Part shown: one piece after another, positions 49,801 through 63,837 of the stretch
Layout: the number at the start of each line of letters is the position of its first letter
Position numbering within the stretch: the stretch's first letter is position 1
Source of the DNA: Henricia sp. BOLD:AAB3569
Taxonomy: Eukaryota > Echinodermata > Asteroidea > Spinulosida > Echinasteridae
NCBI GenBank assembly: GCA_037783545.1
Contig: JBBELK010000304.1
Location: 1-64,000, forward strand
Length of the DNA: 64,000 bases
Direction of reading: 5' to 3'
The notes under the pieces: model-generated
What the model saw: the letters and a program-made list of their open reading frames with translations, nothing else
What the model was told of the DNA's origin: nothing
The model's database searches: none
Translations under genes and position numbers: made by a program

Positions 49801-52701
49801 ATACAGTTTGGAGCATGCAAAATTTGAAGTTGGTTGGAAAATTCCTTGATTTCCAAATTTGACGGCATTTGGGACACACTTTTACCTAATTCCCGTCACA
49901 ATCTGGGGTGAGTCAACGGCCGTACAAATGTACACCAGCGCGGCGCATGCGCAGGGTGTCCCAACAGCCACGGTTGGGGAATAACCACGCAGCCGAGCTC
50001 CGTTTTCCCTAAACTCTGAAATTTCTCCGTCATTTCCCAGCGAAAATCTGTCAATTTTGCATGACAAGTGCGGAATATATACAGTTTGGAGCATGCAAAA
50101 TTTAAAGTTGGTTGGAAAATTCCTTGATTTCCAAATTTGCCGGCATTTGGGACACACTTTGACCTAATTCCCGTCACAATCTGGGGTGAGTCAACGGCCG
50201 TACAAATGTACACCAGCGCGGCGCATGCGCAGGGTGTCCCAACAGCCACGGTTAGGGGAATAACCACGCAGCCGAGCTCCGTTTTCCCTAAACTCGGAAA
50301 TTTCTCCGTCATTTCCCAGCGAAAATCTGTCAATTTTGCATGACAAGTGCGGAATATATACAGTTTGGAGCATGCAAAATTTGAAGTTGGTTGGAAAATT
50401 CCTTGATTTCCAAATTTGCCGGCATTTGGGACACACTTTGACCTAATTCCCGTCACAATCTGGGGTGAGTCAACGGCCGTACAAATGTACACCAGCGCGG
50501 CGCATGCGCAGGGTGTCCCAACAGCCACGGTTAGGGGAATAACCACGCAGCCGAGCTCCGTTTTCCCTAAACTCTGAAATTTCTCCGTCATTTCCCAGCG
50601 AAAATCTGTCAATTTTGCATGACAAGTGCGGAATATATACAGTTTGGAGCATGCAAAATTTGAAGTTGGTTGGAAAATTCCTTGATTTCCAAATTTGCCG
50701 GCATTTGGGACACACTTTTACCTAATTCCCGTCACAATCTGGGGTGAGTCAACGGCCGTACAAATGTACACCAGCGCGGCGCATGCGCAGGGTGTCCCAA
50801 CAGCCACGGTTAGGGGAATAACCACGCAGCCGAGCTCCGTTTTCCCTAAACTCTGAAATTTCTCCGTCATTTCCCAGCGAAAATCTGTCAATTTTGCATG
50901 ACAAGTGCGGAATATATACAGTTTGGAGCATGCAAAATTTGAAGTTGGTTGGAAAATTCCTTGATTTCCAAATTTGCCGGCATTTGGGACACACTTTGAC
51001 CTAATTCCCGTCACAATCTGGGGTGAGTCAACGGCCGTACAAATGTACACCAGCGCGGCGCATGCGCAGGGTGTCCCAACAGCCACGGTTAGGGGAATAA
51101 CCACGCAGCCGAGCTCCGTTTTCCCTAAACTCGGAAATTTCTCCGTCATTTCCCAGCGAAAATTTGTCAATTTTGCATGACAAGTGCGGAATATATACAG
51201 TTTGTAGCATGCAAAATTTGAAGTTGGTTGGAAAATTCCTTGATTTCCAAATTTGCCGGCATTTGGGACACACTTTGACCTAATTCCCGTCACAATCTGG
51301 GGTGAGTCAACGGCCGTACAAATGTACACCAGCGCGGCGCATGCGCAGGGTGTCCCAACAGCCACGGTTAGGGGAATAACCACGCAGCCGAGCTCCGTTT
51401 TCCCTAAACTCTGAAATTTCTCCGTCATTTCCCAGCGAAAATCTGTCAATTTTGCATGACAAGTGCGGAATATATACAGTTTGGAGCATGCAAAATTTCA
51501 AGTTGGTTGGAAAATTCCTTGATTTCCAAATTTGCCGGCATTTGGGACACACTTTTACCTAATTCCCGTCACAATCTGGGGTGAGTCAACGGCCGTACAA
51601 ATGTACACCAGCGCGGCGCATGCGCAGGGTGTCCCAACAGCCACGGTTAGGGGAATAACCACGCAGCCGAGCTCCGTTTTCCCTAAACTCTGAAATTTCT
51701 CCGTCATTTCCCAGCGAAAATCTGTCAATTTTGCATGACAAGTGCGGAATATATACAGTTTGGAGCATGCAAAATTTGAAGTTGGTTGGAAAATTCCTTG
51801 ATTTCCAAATTTGCCGGCATTTGGGACACACTTTGACCTAATTCCCGTCACAATCTGGGGTGAGTCAACGGCCGTACAAATGTACACCAGCGCGGCGCAT
51901 GCGCAGGGTGTCCCAACAGCCACGGTTAGGGGAATAACCACGCAGCCGAGCTCCGTTTTCCCTAAACTCGGAAATTTCTCCGTAATTTCCCAGCGAAAAT
52001 TTGTCAATTTTGCATGACAAGTGCGGAATATATACGGTTTGGAGCATGCAAAATTTGAAGTTGGTTGGAAAATTCCTTGATTTCCAAATTTGCCGGCATT
52101 TGGGACACACTTTGACCTAATTCCCGTCACAATCTGGGGTGAGTCAACGGCCGTACAAATGTACACCAGCGCGGCGCATGCGCAGGGTGTCCCAACAGCC
52201 ACGGTTAGGGGAATAACCACGCAGCCGAGCTCCGTTTTCCCTAAACTCTGAAATTTCTCCGTCATTTCCCAGCGAAAATCTGTCAATTTTGCATGACAAG
52301 TGCGGAATATATACAGTTTGGAGCATGCAAAATTTGAAGTTGGTTGGAAAATTCCTTGATTTCCAAATTTGCCGGCATTTGGGACACACTTTGACCTAAT
52401 TCCCGTCACAATCTGGGGTGAGTCAACGGCCGTACAAATGTACACCAGCGCGGCGCATGCGCAGGGTGTCCCAACAGCCACGGTTAGGGGAATAACCACG
52501 CAGCCGAGCTCCGTTTTCCCTAAACTCGGAAATTTCTCCGTCATTTCCCAGCGAAAATTTGTCAATTTTGCATGACAAGTGCGGAATATATACAGTTTGG
52601 AGCATGCAAAATTTGAAGTTGGTTGGAAAATTCCTTGATTTCCAAATTTGCCGGCATTTGGGACACACTTTGACCTAATTCCCGTCACAATCTGGGGTGA
52701 G
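46868..52701 (+). repeat. 21-monomer higher-order repeat, copy 1 (5834 bp)
   Basis: Units start at 46868, 47141, 47414, 47687, 47966, 48239, 48518, 48797, 49076, 49355, 49634, 49913, 50191, 50470, 50749, 51028, 51307, 51586, 51865, 52144 and 52423. The first carries GGTTATGGGAATAACC and TTTCTCAGCG, which recur 5834 bp later in 52702. CACTTTTACC ends units 49355, 49634, 50470 and 51307; CTCGGAAATTT with AAAATTTGTC is in 48797, 49634, 51028, 51865 and 52423. Unit 49913 has GGTTGGGGAATAACC and AATTTAAAGTT; unit 49634 also has TTGACGGCA. Confidence 0.92.
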
Positions 52702-55700
52702 TCAACGGCCGTACAAATGTACACCAGCGCGGCGCAGGGTGTCCCAACAGCCACGGTTATGGGAATAACCACGCAGCCGAGCTCCGTTTTCCCTAAACTC
52801 TGAAATTTCTCCGTCATTTCTCAGCGAAAATCTGTCAATTTTGCATGACAAGTGCGGAATATATACAGTTTGGAGCATGCAAAATTTGAAGTTGGTTGGA
52901 AAATTCCTTGATTTCCAAATTTGCCGGCATTTGGGACACACTTTGACCTAATTCCCGTCACAATCTGGGGTGAGTCAACGGCCGTACAAATGTACACCAG
53001 CGCGGCGCAGGGTGTCCCAACAGCCACGGTTAGGGGAATAACCACGCAGCCGAGCTCCGTTTTCCCTAAACTCTGAAATTTCTCCGTCATTTCCCAGCGA
53101 AAATCTGTCAATTTTGCATGACAAGTGCGGAATATATACAGTTTGGAGCATGCAAAATTTGAAGTTGGTTGGAAAATTCCTTGATTTCCAAATTTGCCGG
53201 CATTTGGGACACACTTTGACCTAATTCCCGTCACAATCTGGGGTGAGTCAACGGCCGTACAAATGTACACCAGCGCGGCGCAGGGTGTCCCAACAGCCAC
53301 GGTTAGGGGAATAACCACGCAGCCGAGCTCCGTTTTCCCTAAACTCTGAAATTTCTCCGTCATTTCCCAGCGAAAATCTGTCAATTTTGCATGACAAGTG
53401 CGGAATATATACAGTTTGGAGCATGCAAAATTTGAAGTTGGTTGGAAAATTCCTTGATTTCCAAATTTGCCGGCATTTGGGACACACTTTGACCTAATTC
53501 CCGTCACAATCTGGGGTGAGTCAACGGCCGTACAAATGTACACCAGCGCGGCGCATGCGCAGGGTGTCCCAACAGCCACGGTTAGGGGAATAACCACGCA
53601 GCCGAGCTCCGTTTTCCCTAAACTCTGAAATTTCTCCGTCATTTCCCAGCGAAAATCTGTCAATTTTGCATGACAAGTGCGGAATATATACAGTTTGGAG
53701 CATGCAAAATTTGAAGTTGGTTGGAAAATTCCTTGATTTCCAAATTTGCCGGCATTTGGGACACACTTTGACCTAATTCCCGTCACAATCTGGGGTGAGT
53801 CAACGGCCGTACAAATGTACACCAGCGCGGCGCAGGGTGTCCCAACAGCCACGGTTAGGGGAATAACCACGCAGCCGAGCTCCGTTTTCCCTAAACTCTG
53901 AAATTTCTCCGTCATTTCCCAGCGAAAATCTGTCAATTTTGCATGACAAGTGCGGAATATATACAGTTTGGAGCATGCAAATTTGAAGTTGGTTGGAAAA
54001 TTCCTTGATTTCCAAATTTGCCGGCATTTGGGACACACTTTGACCTAATTCCCGTCACAATCTGGGGTGAGTCAACGGCCGTACAAATGTACACCAGCGC
54101 GGCGCATGCGCAGGGTGTCCCAACAGCCACGGTTAGGGGAATAACCACGCAGCCGAGCTCCGTTTTCCCTAAACTCTGAAATTTCTCCGTCATTTCCCAG
54201 CGAAAATCTGTCAATTTTGCATGACAAGTGCGGAATATATACAGTTTGGAGCATGCAAAATTTGAAGTTGGTTGGAAAATTCCTTGATTTCCAAATTTGC
54301 CGGCATTTGGGACACACTTTTACCTAATTCCCGTCACAATCTGGGGTGAGTCAACGGCCGTACAAATGTACACCAGCGCGGCGCATGCGCAGGGTGTCCC
54401 AACAGCCACGGTTAGGGGAATAACCACGCAGCCGAGCTCCGTTTTCCCTAAACTCTGAAATTTCTCCGTCATTTCCCAGCGAAAATCTGTCAATTTTGCA
54501 TGACAAGTGCGGAATATATACAGTTTGGAGCATGCAAAATTTGAAGTTGGTTGGAAAATTCCTTGATTTCCAAATTTGCCGGCATTTGGGACACACTTTG
54601 ACCTAATTCCCGTCACAATCTGGGGTGAGTCAACGGCCGTACAAATGTACACCAGCGCGGCGCATGCGCAGGGTGTCCCAACAGCCACGGTTAGGGGAAT
54701 AACCACGCAGCCGAGCTCCGTTTTCCCTAAACTCGGAAATTTCTCCGTCATTTCCCAGCGAAAATTTGTCAATTTTGCATGACAAGTGCGGAATATATAC
54801 AGTTTGGAGCATGCAAAATTTGAAGTTGGTTGGAAAATTCCTTGATTTCCAAATTTGCCGGCATTTGGGACACACTTTGACCTAATTCCCGTCACAATCT
54901 GGGGTGAGTCAACGGCCGTACAAATGTACACCAGCGCGGCGCATGCGCAGGGTGTCCCAACAGCCACGGTTAGGGGAATAACCACGCAGCCGAGCTCCGT
55001 TTTCCCTAAACTCTGAAATTTCTCCGTCATTTCCCAGCGAAAATCTGTCAATTTTGCATGACAAGTGCGGAATATATACAGTTTGGAGCATGCAAAATTT
55101 GAAGTTGGTTGGAAAATTCCTTGATTTCCAAATTTGCCGGCATTTGGGACACACTTTGACCTAATTCCCGTCACAATCTGGGGTGAGTCAACGGCCGTAC
55201 AAATGTACACCAGCGCGGCGCATGCGCAGGGTGTCCCAACAGCCACGGTTAGGGGAATAACCACGCAGCCGAGCTCCGTTTTCCCTAAACTCTGAAATTT
55301 CTCCGTCATTTCCCAGCGAAAATCTGTCAATTTTGCATGACAAGTGCGGAATATATACAGTTTGGAGCATGCAAAATTTGAAGTTGGTTGGAAAATTCCT
55401 TGATTTCCAAATTTGCCGGCATTTGGGACACACTTTTACCTAATTCCCGTCACAATCTGGGGTGAGTCAACGGCCGTACAAATGTACACCAGCGCGGCGC
55501 ATGCGCAGGGTGTCCCAACAGCCACGGTTAGGGGAATAACCACGCAGCCGAGCTCCGTTTTCCCTAAACTCGGAAATTTATCCGTCATTTCCCAGCGAAA
55601 ATTTGTCAATTTTGCATGACAAGTGCGGAATATATACAGTTTGGAGCATGCAAAATTTGAAGTTGGTTGGAAAATTCCTTGATTTCCAAATTTGACGGCA

Positions 55701-58700
55701 TTTGGGACACACTTTGACCTAATTCCCGTCACAATCTGGGGTGAGTCAACGGCCGTACAAATGTACACCAGCGCGGCGCATGCGCAGGGTGTCCCAACAG
55801 CCACGGTTAGGGGAATAACCACGCAGCCGAGCTCCGTTTTCCCTAAACTCTGAAATTTCTCCGTCATTTCCCAGCGAAAATCTGTCAATTTTGCATGACA
55901 AGTGCGGAATATATACAGTTTGGAGCATGTAAAATTTGAAGTTGGTTGGAAAATTCCTTGATTTCCAAATTTGCCGGCATTTGGGACACACTTTTACCTA
56001 ATTCCCGTCACAATCTGGGGTGAGTCAACGGCCGTACAAATGTACACCAGCGCGGCGCATGCGCAGGGTGTCCCAACAGCCACGGTTGGGGAATAACCAC
56101 GCAGCCGAGCTCCGTTTTCCCTAAACTCTGAAATTTCTCCGTCATTTCCCAGCGAAAATCTGTCAATTTTGCATGACAAGTGCGGAATATATACAGTTTG
56201 GAGCATGCAAAATTTAAAGTTGGTTGGAAAATTCCTTGATTTCCAAATTTGCCGGCATTTGGGACACACTTTGACCTAATTCCCGTCACAATCTGGGGTG
56301 AGTCAACGGCCGTACAAATGTACACCAGCGCGGCGCATGCGCAGGGTGTCCCAACAGCCACGGTTAGGGGAATAACCACGCAGCCGAGCTCCGTTTTCCC
56401 TAAACTCGGAAATTTCTCCGTCATTTCCCAGCGAAAATTTGTCAATTTTGCATGACAAGTGCGGAATATATACAGTTTGGAGCATGCAAAATTTGAAGTT
56501 GGTTGGAAAATTCCTTGATTTCCAAATTTGCCGGCATTTGGGACACACTTTGACCTAATTCCCGTCACAATCTGGGGTGAGTCAACGGCCGTACAAATGT
56601 ACACCAGCGCGGCGCATGCGCAGGGTGTCCCAACAGCCACGGTTAGGGGAATAACCACGCAGCCGAGCTCCGTTTTCCCTAAACTCGGAAATTTCTCCGT
56701 CATTTCCCAGCGAAAATCTGTCAATTTTGCATGACAAGTGCGGAATATATACAGTTTGGAGCATGCAAAATTTGAAGTTGGTTGGAAAATTCCTTGATTT
56801 CCAAATTTGCCGGCATTTGGGACACACTTTGACCTAATTCCCGTCACAATCTGGGGTGAGTCAACGGCCGTACAAATGTACACCAGCGCGGCGCATGCGC
56901 AGGGTGTCCCAACAGCCACGGTTAGGGGAATAACCACGCAGCCGAGCTCCGTTTTCCCTAAACTCTGAAATTTCTCCGTCATTTCCCAGCGAAAATCTGT
57001 CAATTTTGCATGACAAGTGCGGAATATATACAGTTTGGAGCATGCAAAATTTGAAGTTGGTTGGAAAATTCCTTGATTTCCAAATTTGCCGGCATTTGGG
57101 ACACACTTTTACCTAATTCCCGTCACAATCTGGGGTGAGTCAACGGCCGTACAAATGTACACCAGCGCGGCGCATGCGCAGGGTGTCCCAACAGCCACGG
57201 TTAGGGGAATAACCACGCAGCCGAGCTCCGTTTTCCCTAAACTCTGAAATTTCTCCGTCATTTCCCAGCGAAAATCTGTCAATTTTGCATGACAAGTGCG
57301 GAATATATACAGTTTGGAGCATGCAAAATTTGAAGTTGGTTGGAAAATTCCTTGATTTCCAAATTTGCCGGCATTTGGGACACACTTTGACCTAATTCCC
57401 GTCACAATCTGGGGTGAGTCAACGGCCGTACAAATGTACACCAGCGCGGCGCATGCGCAGGGTGTCCCAACAGCCACGGTTAGGGGAATAACCACGCAGC
57501 CGAGCTCCGTTTTCCCTAAACTCGGAAATTTCTCCGTCATTTCCCAGCGAAAATTTGTCAATTTTGCATGACAAGTGCGGAATATATACAGTTTGGAGCA
57601 TGCAAAATTTGAAGTTGGTTGGAAAATTCCTTGATTTCCAAATTTGCCGGCATTTGGGACACACTTTGACCTAATTCCCGTCACAATCTGGGGTGAGTCA
57701 ACGGCCGTACAAATGTACACCAGCGCGGCGCATGCGCAGGGTGTCCCAACAGCCACGGTTAGGGGAATAACCACGCAGCCGAGCTCCGTTTTCCCTAAAC
57801 TCTGAAATTTCTCCGTCATTTCCCAGCGAAAATCTGTCAATTTTGCATGACAAGTGCGGAATATATACAGTTTGGAGCATGCAAAATTTGAAGTTGGTTG
57901 GAAAATTCCTTGATTTCCAAATTTGCCGGCATTTGGGACACACTTTTACCTAATTCCCGTCACAATCTGGGGTGAGTCAACGGCCGTACAAATGTACACC
58001 AGCGCGGCGCATGCGCAGGGTGTCCCAACAGCCACGGTTAGGGGAATAACCACGCAGCCGAGCTCCGTTTTCCCTAAACTCTGACAATTTCTCCGTCATT
58101 TCCCAGCGAAAATCTGTCAATTTTGCATGACAAGTGCGGAATATATACAGTTTGGAGCATGCAAAATTTGAAGTTGGTTGGAAAATTCCTTGATTTCCAA
58201 ATTTGCCGGCATTTGGGACACACTTTGACCTAATTCCCGTCACAATCTGGGGTGAGTCAACGGCCGTACAAATGTACACCAGCGCGGCGCATGCGCAGGG
58301 TGTCCCAACAGCCACGGTTAGGGGAATAACCACGCAGCCGAGCTCCGTTTTCCCTAAACTCGGAAATTTCTCCGTAATTTCCCAGCGAAAATTTGTCAAT
58401 TTTGCATGACAAGTGCGGAATATATACGGTTTGGAGCATGCAAAATTTGAAGTTGGTTGGAAAATTCCTTGATTTCCAAATTTGCCGGCATTTGGGACAC
58501 ACTTTGACCTAATTCCCGTCACAATCTGGGGTGAGTCAACGGCCGTACAAATGTACACCAGCGCGGCGCATGCGCAGGGTGTCCCAACAGCCACGGTTAG
58601 GGGAATAACCACGCAGCCGAGCTCCGTTTTCCCTAAACTCTGAAATTTCTCCGTCATTTCCCAGCGAAAATCTGTCAATTTTGCATGACAAGTGCGGAAT

Positions 58701-60210
58701 ATATACAGTTTGGAGCATGCAAAATTTGAAGTTGGTTGGAAAATTCCTTGATTTCCAAATTTGCCGGCATTTGGGACACACTTTGACCTAATTCCCGTCA
58801 CAATCTGGGGTGAGTCAACGGCCGTACAAATGTACACCAGCGCGGCGCATGCGCAGGGTGTCCCAACAGCCACGGTTAGGGGAATAACCACGCAGCCGAG
58901 CTCCGTTTTCCCTAAACTCTGAAATTTCTCCGTCATTTCCCAGCGAAAATCTGTCAATTTTGCATGACAAGTGCGGAATATATACAGTTTGGAGCATGCA
59001 AAATTTGAAGTTGGTTGGAAAATTCCTTGATTTCCAAATTTGCCGGCATTTGGGACACACTTTTACCTAATTCCCGTCACAATCTGGGGTGAGTCAACGG
59101 CCGTACAAATGTACACCAGCGCGGCGCATGCGCAGGGTGTCCCAACAGCCACGGTTAGGGGAATAACCACGCAGCCGAGCTCCGTTTTCCCTAAACTCTG
59201 ACAATTTCTCCGTCATTTCCCAGCGAAAATCTGTCAATTTTGCATGACAAGTGCGGAATATATACAGTTTGGAGCATGCAAAATTTGAAGTTGGTTGGAA
59301 AATTCCTTGATTTCCAAATTTGCCGGCATTTGGGACACACTTTGACCTAATTCCCGTCACAATCTGGGGTGAGTCAACGGCCGTACAAATGTACACCAGC
59401 GCGGCGCATGCGCAGGGTGTCCCAACAGCCACGGTTAGGGGAATAACCACGCAGCCGAGCTCCGTTTTCCCTAAACTCGGAAATTTCTCCGTAATTTCCC
59501 AGCGAAAATTTGTCAATTTTGCATGACAAGTGCGGAATATATACGGTTTGGAGCATGCAAAATTTGAAGTTGGTTGGAAAATTCCTTGATTTCCAAATTT
59601 GCCGGCATTTGGGACACACTTTGACCTAATTCCCGTCACAATCTGGGGTGAGTCAACGGCCGTACAAATGTACACCAGCGCGGCGCATGCGCAGGGTGTC
59701 CCAACAGCCACGGTTAGGGGAATAACCACGCAGCCGAGCTCCGTTTTCCCTAAACTCTGAAATTTCTCCGTCATTTCCCAGCGAAAATCTGTCAATTTTG
59801 CATGACAAGTGCGGAATATATACAGTTTGGAGCATGCAAAATTTGAAGTTGGTTGGAAAATTCCTTGATTTCCAAATTTGCCGGCATTTGGGACACACTT
59901 TGACCTAATTCCCGTCACAATCTGGGGTGAGTCAACGGCCGTACAAATGTACACCAGCGCGGCGCATGCGCAGGGTGTCCCAACAGCCACGGTTAGGGGA
60001 ATAACCACGCAGCCGAGCTCCGTTTTCCCTAAACTCGGAAATTTCTCCGTCATTTCCCAGCGAAAATTTGTCAATTTTGCATGACAAGTGCGGAATATAT
60101 ACAGTTTGGAGCATGCAAAATTTGAAGTTGGTTGGAAAATTCCTTGATTTCCAAATTTGCCGGCATTTGGGACACACTTTGACCTAATTCCCGTCACAAT
60201 CTGGGGTGAG
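52702..60210 (+). repeat. 21-monomer higher-order repeat, copy 2, internally expanded
   Basis: It follows copy 1 in register from 52702 to about 55713 (offset 5834, then 5833 after a one-base loss in 53800). Extra units then appear: 55746 is inserted, so the GGTTGGGGAATAACC unit lies at 56025 (offset 6112); unit 56303 is inserted before the partial-variant unit 56582; and a four-monomer module is present twice (57977-59093 and 59094-60210) where copy 1 has it once (51586-52701). Copy 2 thus has six more monomers than copy 1. No 273-bp unit occurs after the 272-bp unit 53800. Confidence 0.86.
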
Positions 60211-60489
60211 TCAACGGCCGTACAAATGTACACCAGCGCGGCGCATGCGCAGGGTGTCCCAACAGCCACGGTTAGGGGAATAACCACGCAGCCGAGCTCC
60301 GTTTTCCCTAAACTCTGAAATTTCTCCGTCATTTCCCAGCGAAAATCTGTCAATTTTGCATGACAAGTGCGGAATATATACAGTTTGGAGCATGCAAAAT
60401 TTGAAGTTGGTTGGAAAATTCCTTGATTTCCAAATTTGCCGGCATTTGGGACACACTTTTACCTAATTCCCGTCACAATCTGGGGTGAG
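57140..60489 (+). repeat. 12-monomer super-unit, copy 1 (modules of 3, 4 and 5 monomers)
   Basis: Using K for units with CTCGGAAATTT and AAAATTTGTC, T for units ending CACTTTTACC, and P for plain units, the order is P-K-T (57140-57976), P-K-P-T (57977-59093) and P-K-P-K-T (59094-60489). The first units of modules 2 and 3 share an extra C (CTGACAATTT at about 58082 and 59199), and their first K units (58257 and 59374) share CCGTAATTT and ATACGGTTTGG. Modules 2 and 3 therefore share a recent ancestor. Confidence 0.88.
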
Positions 60490-63400
60490 TCAACGGCCGT
60501 ACAAATGTACACCAGCGCGGCGCATGCGCAGGGTGTCCCAACAGCCACGGTTAGGGGAATAACCACGCAGCCGAGCTCCGTTTTCCCTAAACTCTGAAAT
60601 TTCTCCGTCATTTCCCAGCGAAAATCTGTCAATTTTGCATGACAAGTGCGGAATATATACAGTTTGGAGCATGCAAAATTTGAAGTTGGTTGGAAAATTC
60701 CTTGATTTCCAAATTTGCCGGCATTTGGGACACACTTTGACCTAATTCCCGTCACAATCTGGGGTGAGTCAACGGCCGTACAAATGTACACCATCGCGGC
60801 GCATGCGCAGGGTGTCCCAACAGCCACGGTTAGGGGAATAACCACGCAGCCGAGCTCCGTTTTCCCTAAACTCGGAAATTTCTCCGTCATTTCCCAGCGA
60901 AAATTTGTCAATTTTGCATGACAAGTGCGGAATATATACAGTTTGGAGCATGCAAAATTGGAAGTTGGTTGGAAAATTCCTTGATTTCCAAATTTGCCGG
61001 CATTTGGGACACACTTTGACCTAATTCCCGTCACAATCTGGGGTGAGTCAACGGCCGTACAAATGTACACCAGCGCGGCGCATGCGCAGGGTGTCCCAAC
61101 AGCCACGGTTAGGGGAATAACCACGCAGCCGAGCTCCGTTTTCCCTAAACTCTGAAATTTCTCCGTCATTTCCCAGCGAAAATCTGTCAATTTTGCATGA
61201 CAAGTGCGGAATATATACAGTTTGGAGCATGCAAAATTTGAAGTTGGTTGGAAAATTCCTTGATTTCCAAATTTGCCGGCATTTGGGACACACTTTTACC
61301 TAATTCCCGTCACAATCTGGGGTGAGTCAACGGCCGTACAAATGTACACCAGCGCGGCGCATGCGCAGGGTGTCCCAACAGCCACGGTTAAGGGAATAAC
61401 CACGCAGCCGAGCTCCGTTTTCCCTAAACTCTGAAATTTCTCCGTCATTTCCCAGCGAAAATCTGTCAATTTTGCATGACAAGTGCGGAATATATACAGT
61501 TTGGAGCATGCAAAATTTGAAGTTGGTTGGAAAATTCCTTGATTTCCAAATTTGCCGGCATTTGGGACACACTTTGACCTAATTCCCGTCACAATCTGGG
61601 GTGAGTCAACGGCCGTACAAATGTACACCAGCGCGGCGCATGCGCAGGGTGTCCCAACAGCCACGGTTAGGGGAATAACCACGCAGCCGAGCTCCGTTTT
61701 CCCTAAACTCGGAAATTTCTCCGTCATTTCCCAGCGAAAATTTGTCAATTTTGCAAGACAAGTGCGGAATATATACAGTTTGGAGCATGCAAAATTTGAA
61801 GTTGGTTGGAAAATTCCTTGATTTCCAAATTTGCCGGCATTTGGGACACACTTTGACCTAATTCCCGTCACAATCTGGGGTGAGTCAACGGCCGTACAAA
61901 TGTACACCAGCGCGGCGCATGCGCAGGGTGACCCAACAGCCACGGTTAGGGGAATAACCACGCAGCCGAGCTCCGTTTTCCCTAAACTCTGAAATTTCTC
62001 CGTCATTTCCCAGCGAAAATCTGTCAATTTTGCATGACAAGTGCGGAATATATACAGTTTGGAGCATGCAAAATTTGAAGTTGGTTGGAAAATTCCTTGA
62101 TTTCCAAATTTGCCGGCATTTGGGACACACTTTGACCTAATTCCCGTCACAATCTGGGGTGAGTCAACGGCCGTACAAATGTACACCAGCGCGGCGCATG
62201 CGCAGGGTGTCCCAACAGCCACGGTTAGGGGAATAACCACGCAGCCGAGCTCCGTTTTCCCTAAACTCTGAAATTTCTCCGTCATTTCCCAGCGAAAATC
62301 TGTCAATTTTGCATGACAAGTGCGGAATATATACAGTTTGGAGCATGCAAAATTTGAAGTTGGTTGGAAAATTCCTTGATTTCCAAAATTGCCGGCATTT
62401 GGGACACACTTTTACCTAATTCCCGTCACAATCTGGGGTGAGTCAACGGCCGTACAAATGTACACCAGCGCGGCGCATGCGCAGGGTGTCCCAACAGCCA
62501 CGGTTAGGGGAATAACCACGCAGCCGAGCTCCGTTTTCCCTAAACTCTGAAATTTCTCCGTCATTTCCCAGCGAAAATCTGTCAATTTTGCATGACAAGT
62601 GCGGAATATATACAGTTTGGAGCATGCACAATTTGAAGTTGGTTGGAAAATTCCTTGATTTCCAAATTTGCCGGCATTTGGGACACACTTTGACCTAATT
62701 CCCGTCACAATCTGGGGTGAGTCAACGGCCGTACAAATGTACACCAGCGCGGCGCATGCGCAGGGTGTCCCAACAGCCACGGTTAGGGGAATAACCACGC
62801 AGCCGAGCTCCGTTTTCCCTAAACTCGGAAATTTCTCCGTCATTTCCCAGCGAAAATTTGTCAATTTTGCATGACAAGTGCGGAATATATACAGTTTGGA
62901 GCATGCAAAATTTGAAGTTGGTTGGAAAATTCCTTGATTTCCAAATTTGCCGGCATTTGGGACACACTTTGACCTAATTCCCGTCACAATCTGGGCTGAG
63001 TCAACGGCCGTACAAATGTACACCAGCGCGGCGCATGCGCAGGGTGTCCCAACAGCCACGGTTAGGGGAATAACCACGCAGCCGAGCTCCGTTTTCCCTA
63101 AACTCTGAAATTTCTCCGTCATTTCCCAGCGAAAATCTGTCAATTTTGCATGACAAGTGCGGAATATATACAGTTTGGAGCATGCAAAATTTGAAGTTGG
63201 TTGGAAAATTCCTTGATTTCCAAATTTGCCGGCATTTGGGACACACTTGGACCTAATTCCCGTCACAATCTGGGGTGAGTCAACGGCCGTACAAATGTAC
63301 ACCAGCGCGGCGCATGCGCAGGGTGTCCCAACAGCCACGGTTAGGGGAATAACCACGCAGCCGAGCTCCGTTTTCCCTAAACTCGGAAATTTCTCCGTCA

Positions 63401-63837
63401 TTTCCCAGCGAAAATTTGTCAATTTTGCATGACAAGTGCGGAATATATACAGTTTGGAGCATGCAAAATTTGAAGTTGGTTGGAAAATTCCTTGATTTCC
63501 AAATTTGCCGGCATTTGGGACACACTTTAACCTAATTCCCGTCACAATCTGGGGTGAGTCAACGGCCGTACAAATGTACACCAGCGCGGAGCATGCACAG
63601 GGTGTCCCAACAGCCACGGTTAGGGGAATAACCACGCAGCCGAGCTCCGTTTTCCCTAAACTCTGAAATTTCTCCGTCATTTCCCAGCGAAAATCTGTCA
63701 ATTTTGCATGACAAGTGCGGAATATATACAGTTTGGAGCATGCAAAATTTGAAGTTGGTTGGAAAATTCCTTGATTTCCAAATTTGCCGGCATTTGGGAC
63801 ACACTTTTACCTAATTCCCGTCACAATCTGGGGTGAG
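60490..63837 (+). repeat. 12-monomer super-unit, copy 2 (modules of 3, 4 and 5 monomers)
   Basis: The order is again P-K-T (60490-61326), P-K-P-T (61327-62442) and P-K-P-K-T (62443-63837), totalling 3348 bp against 3350 bp in the first super-unit. It lacks the CTGACAATTT, CCGTAATTT and ATACGGTTTGG variants of copy 1, and has its own private substitutions, for example CACCATCGCG (60791) and AAAATTGGAAG (60955). Confidence 0.87.
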
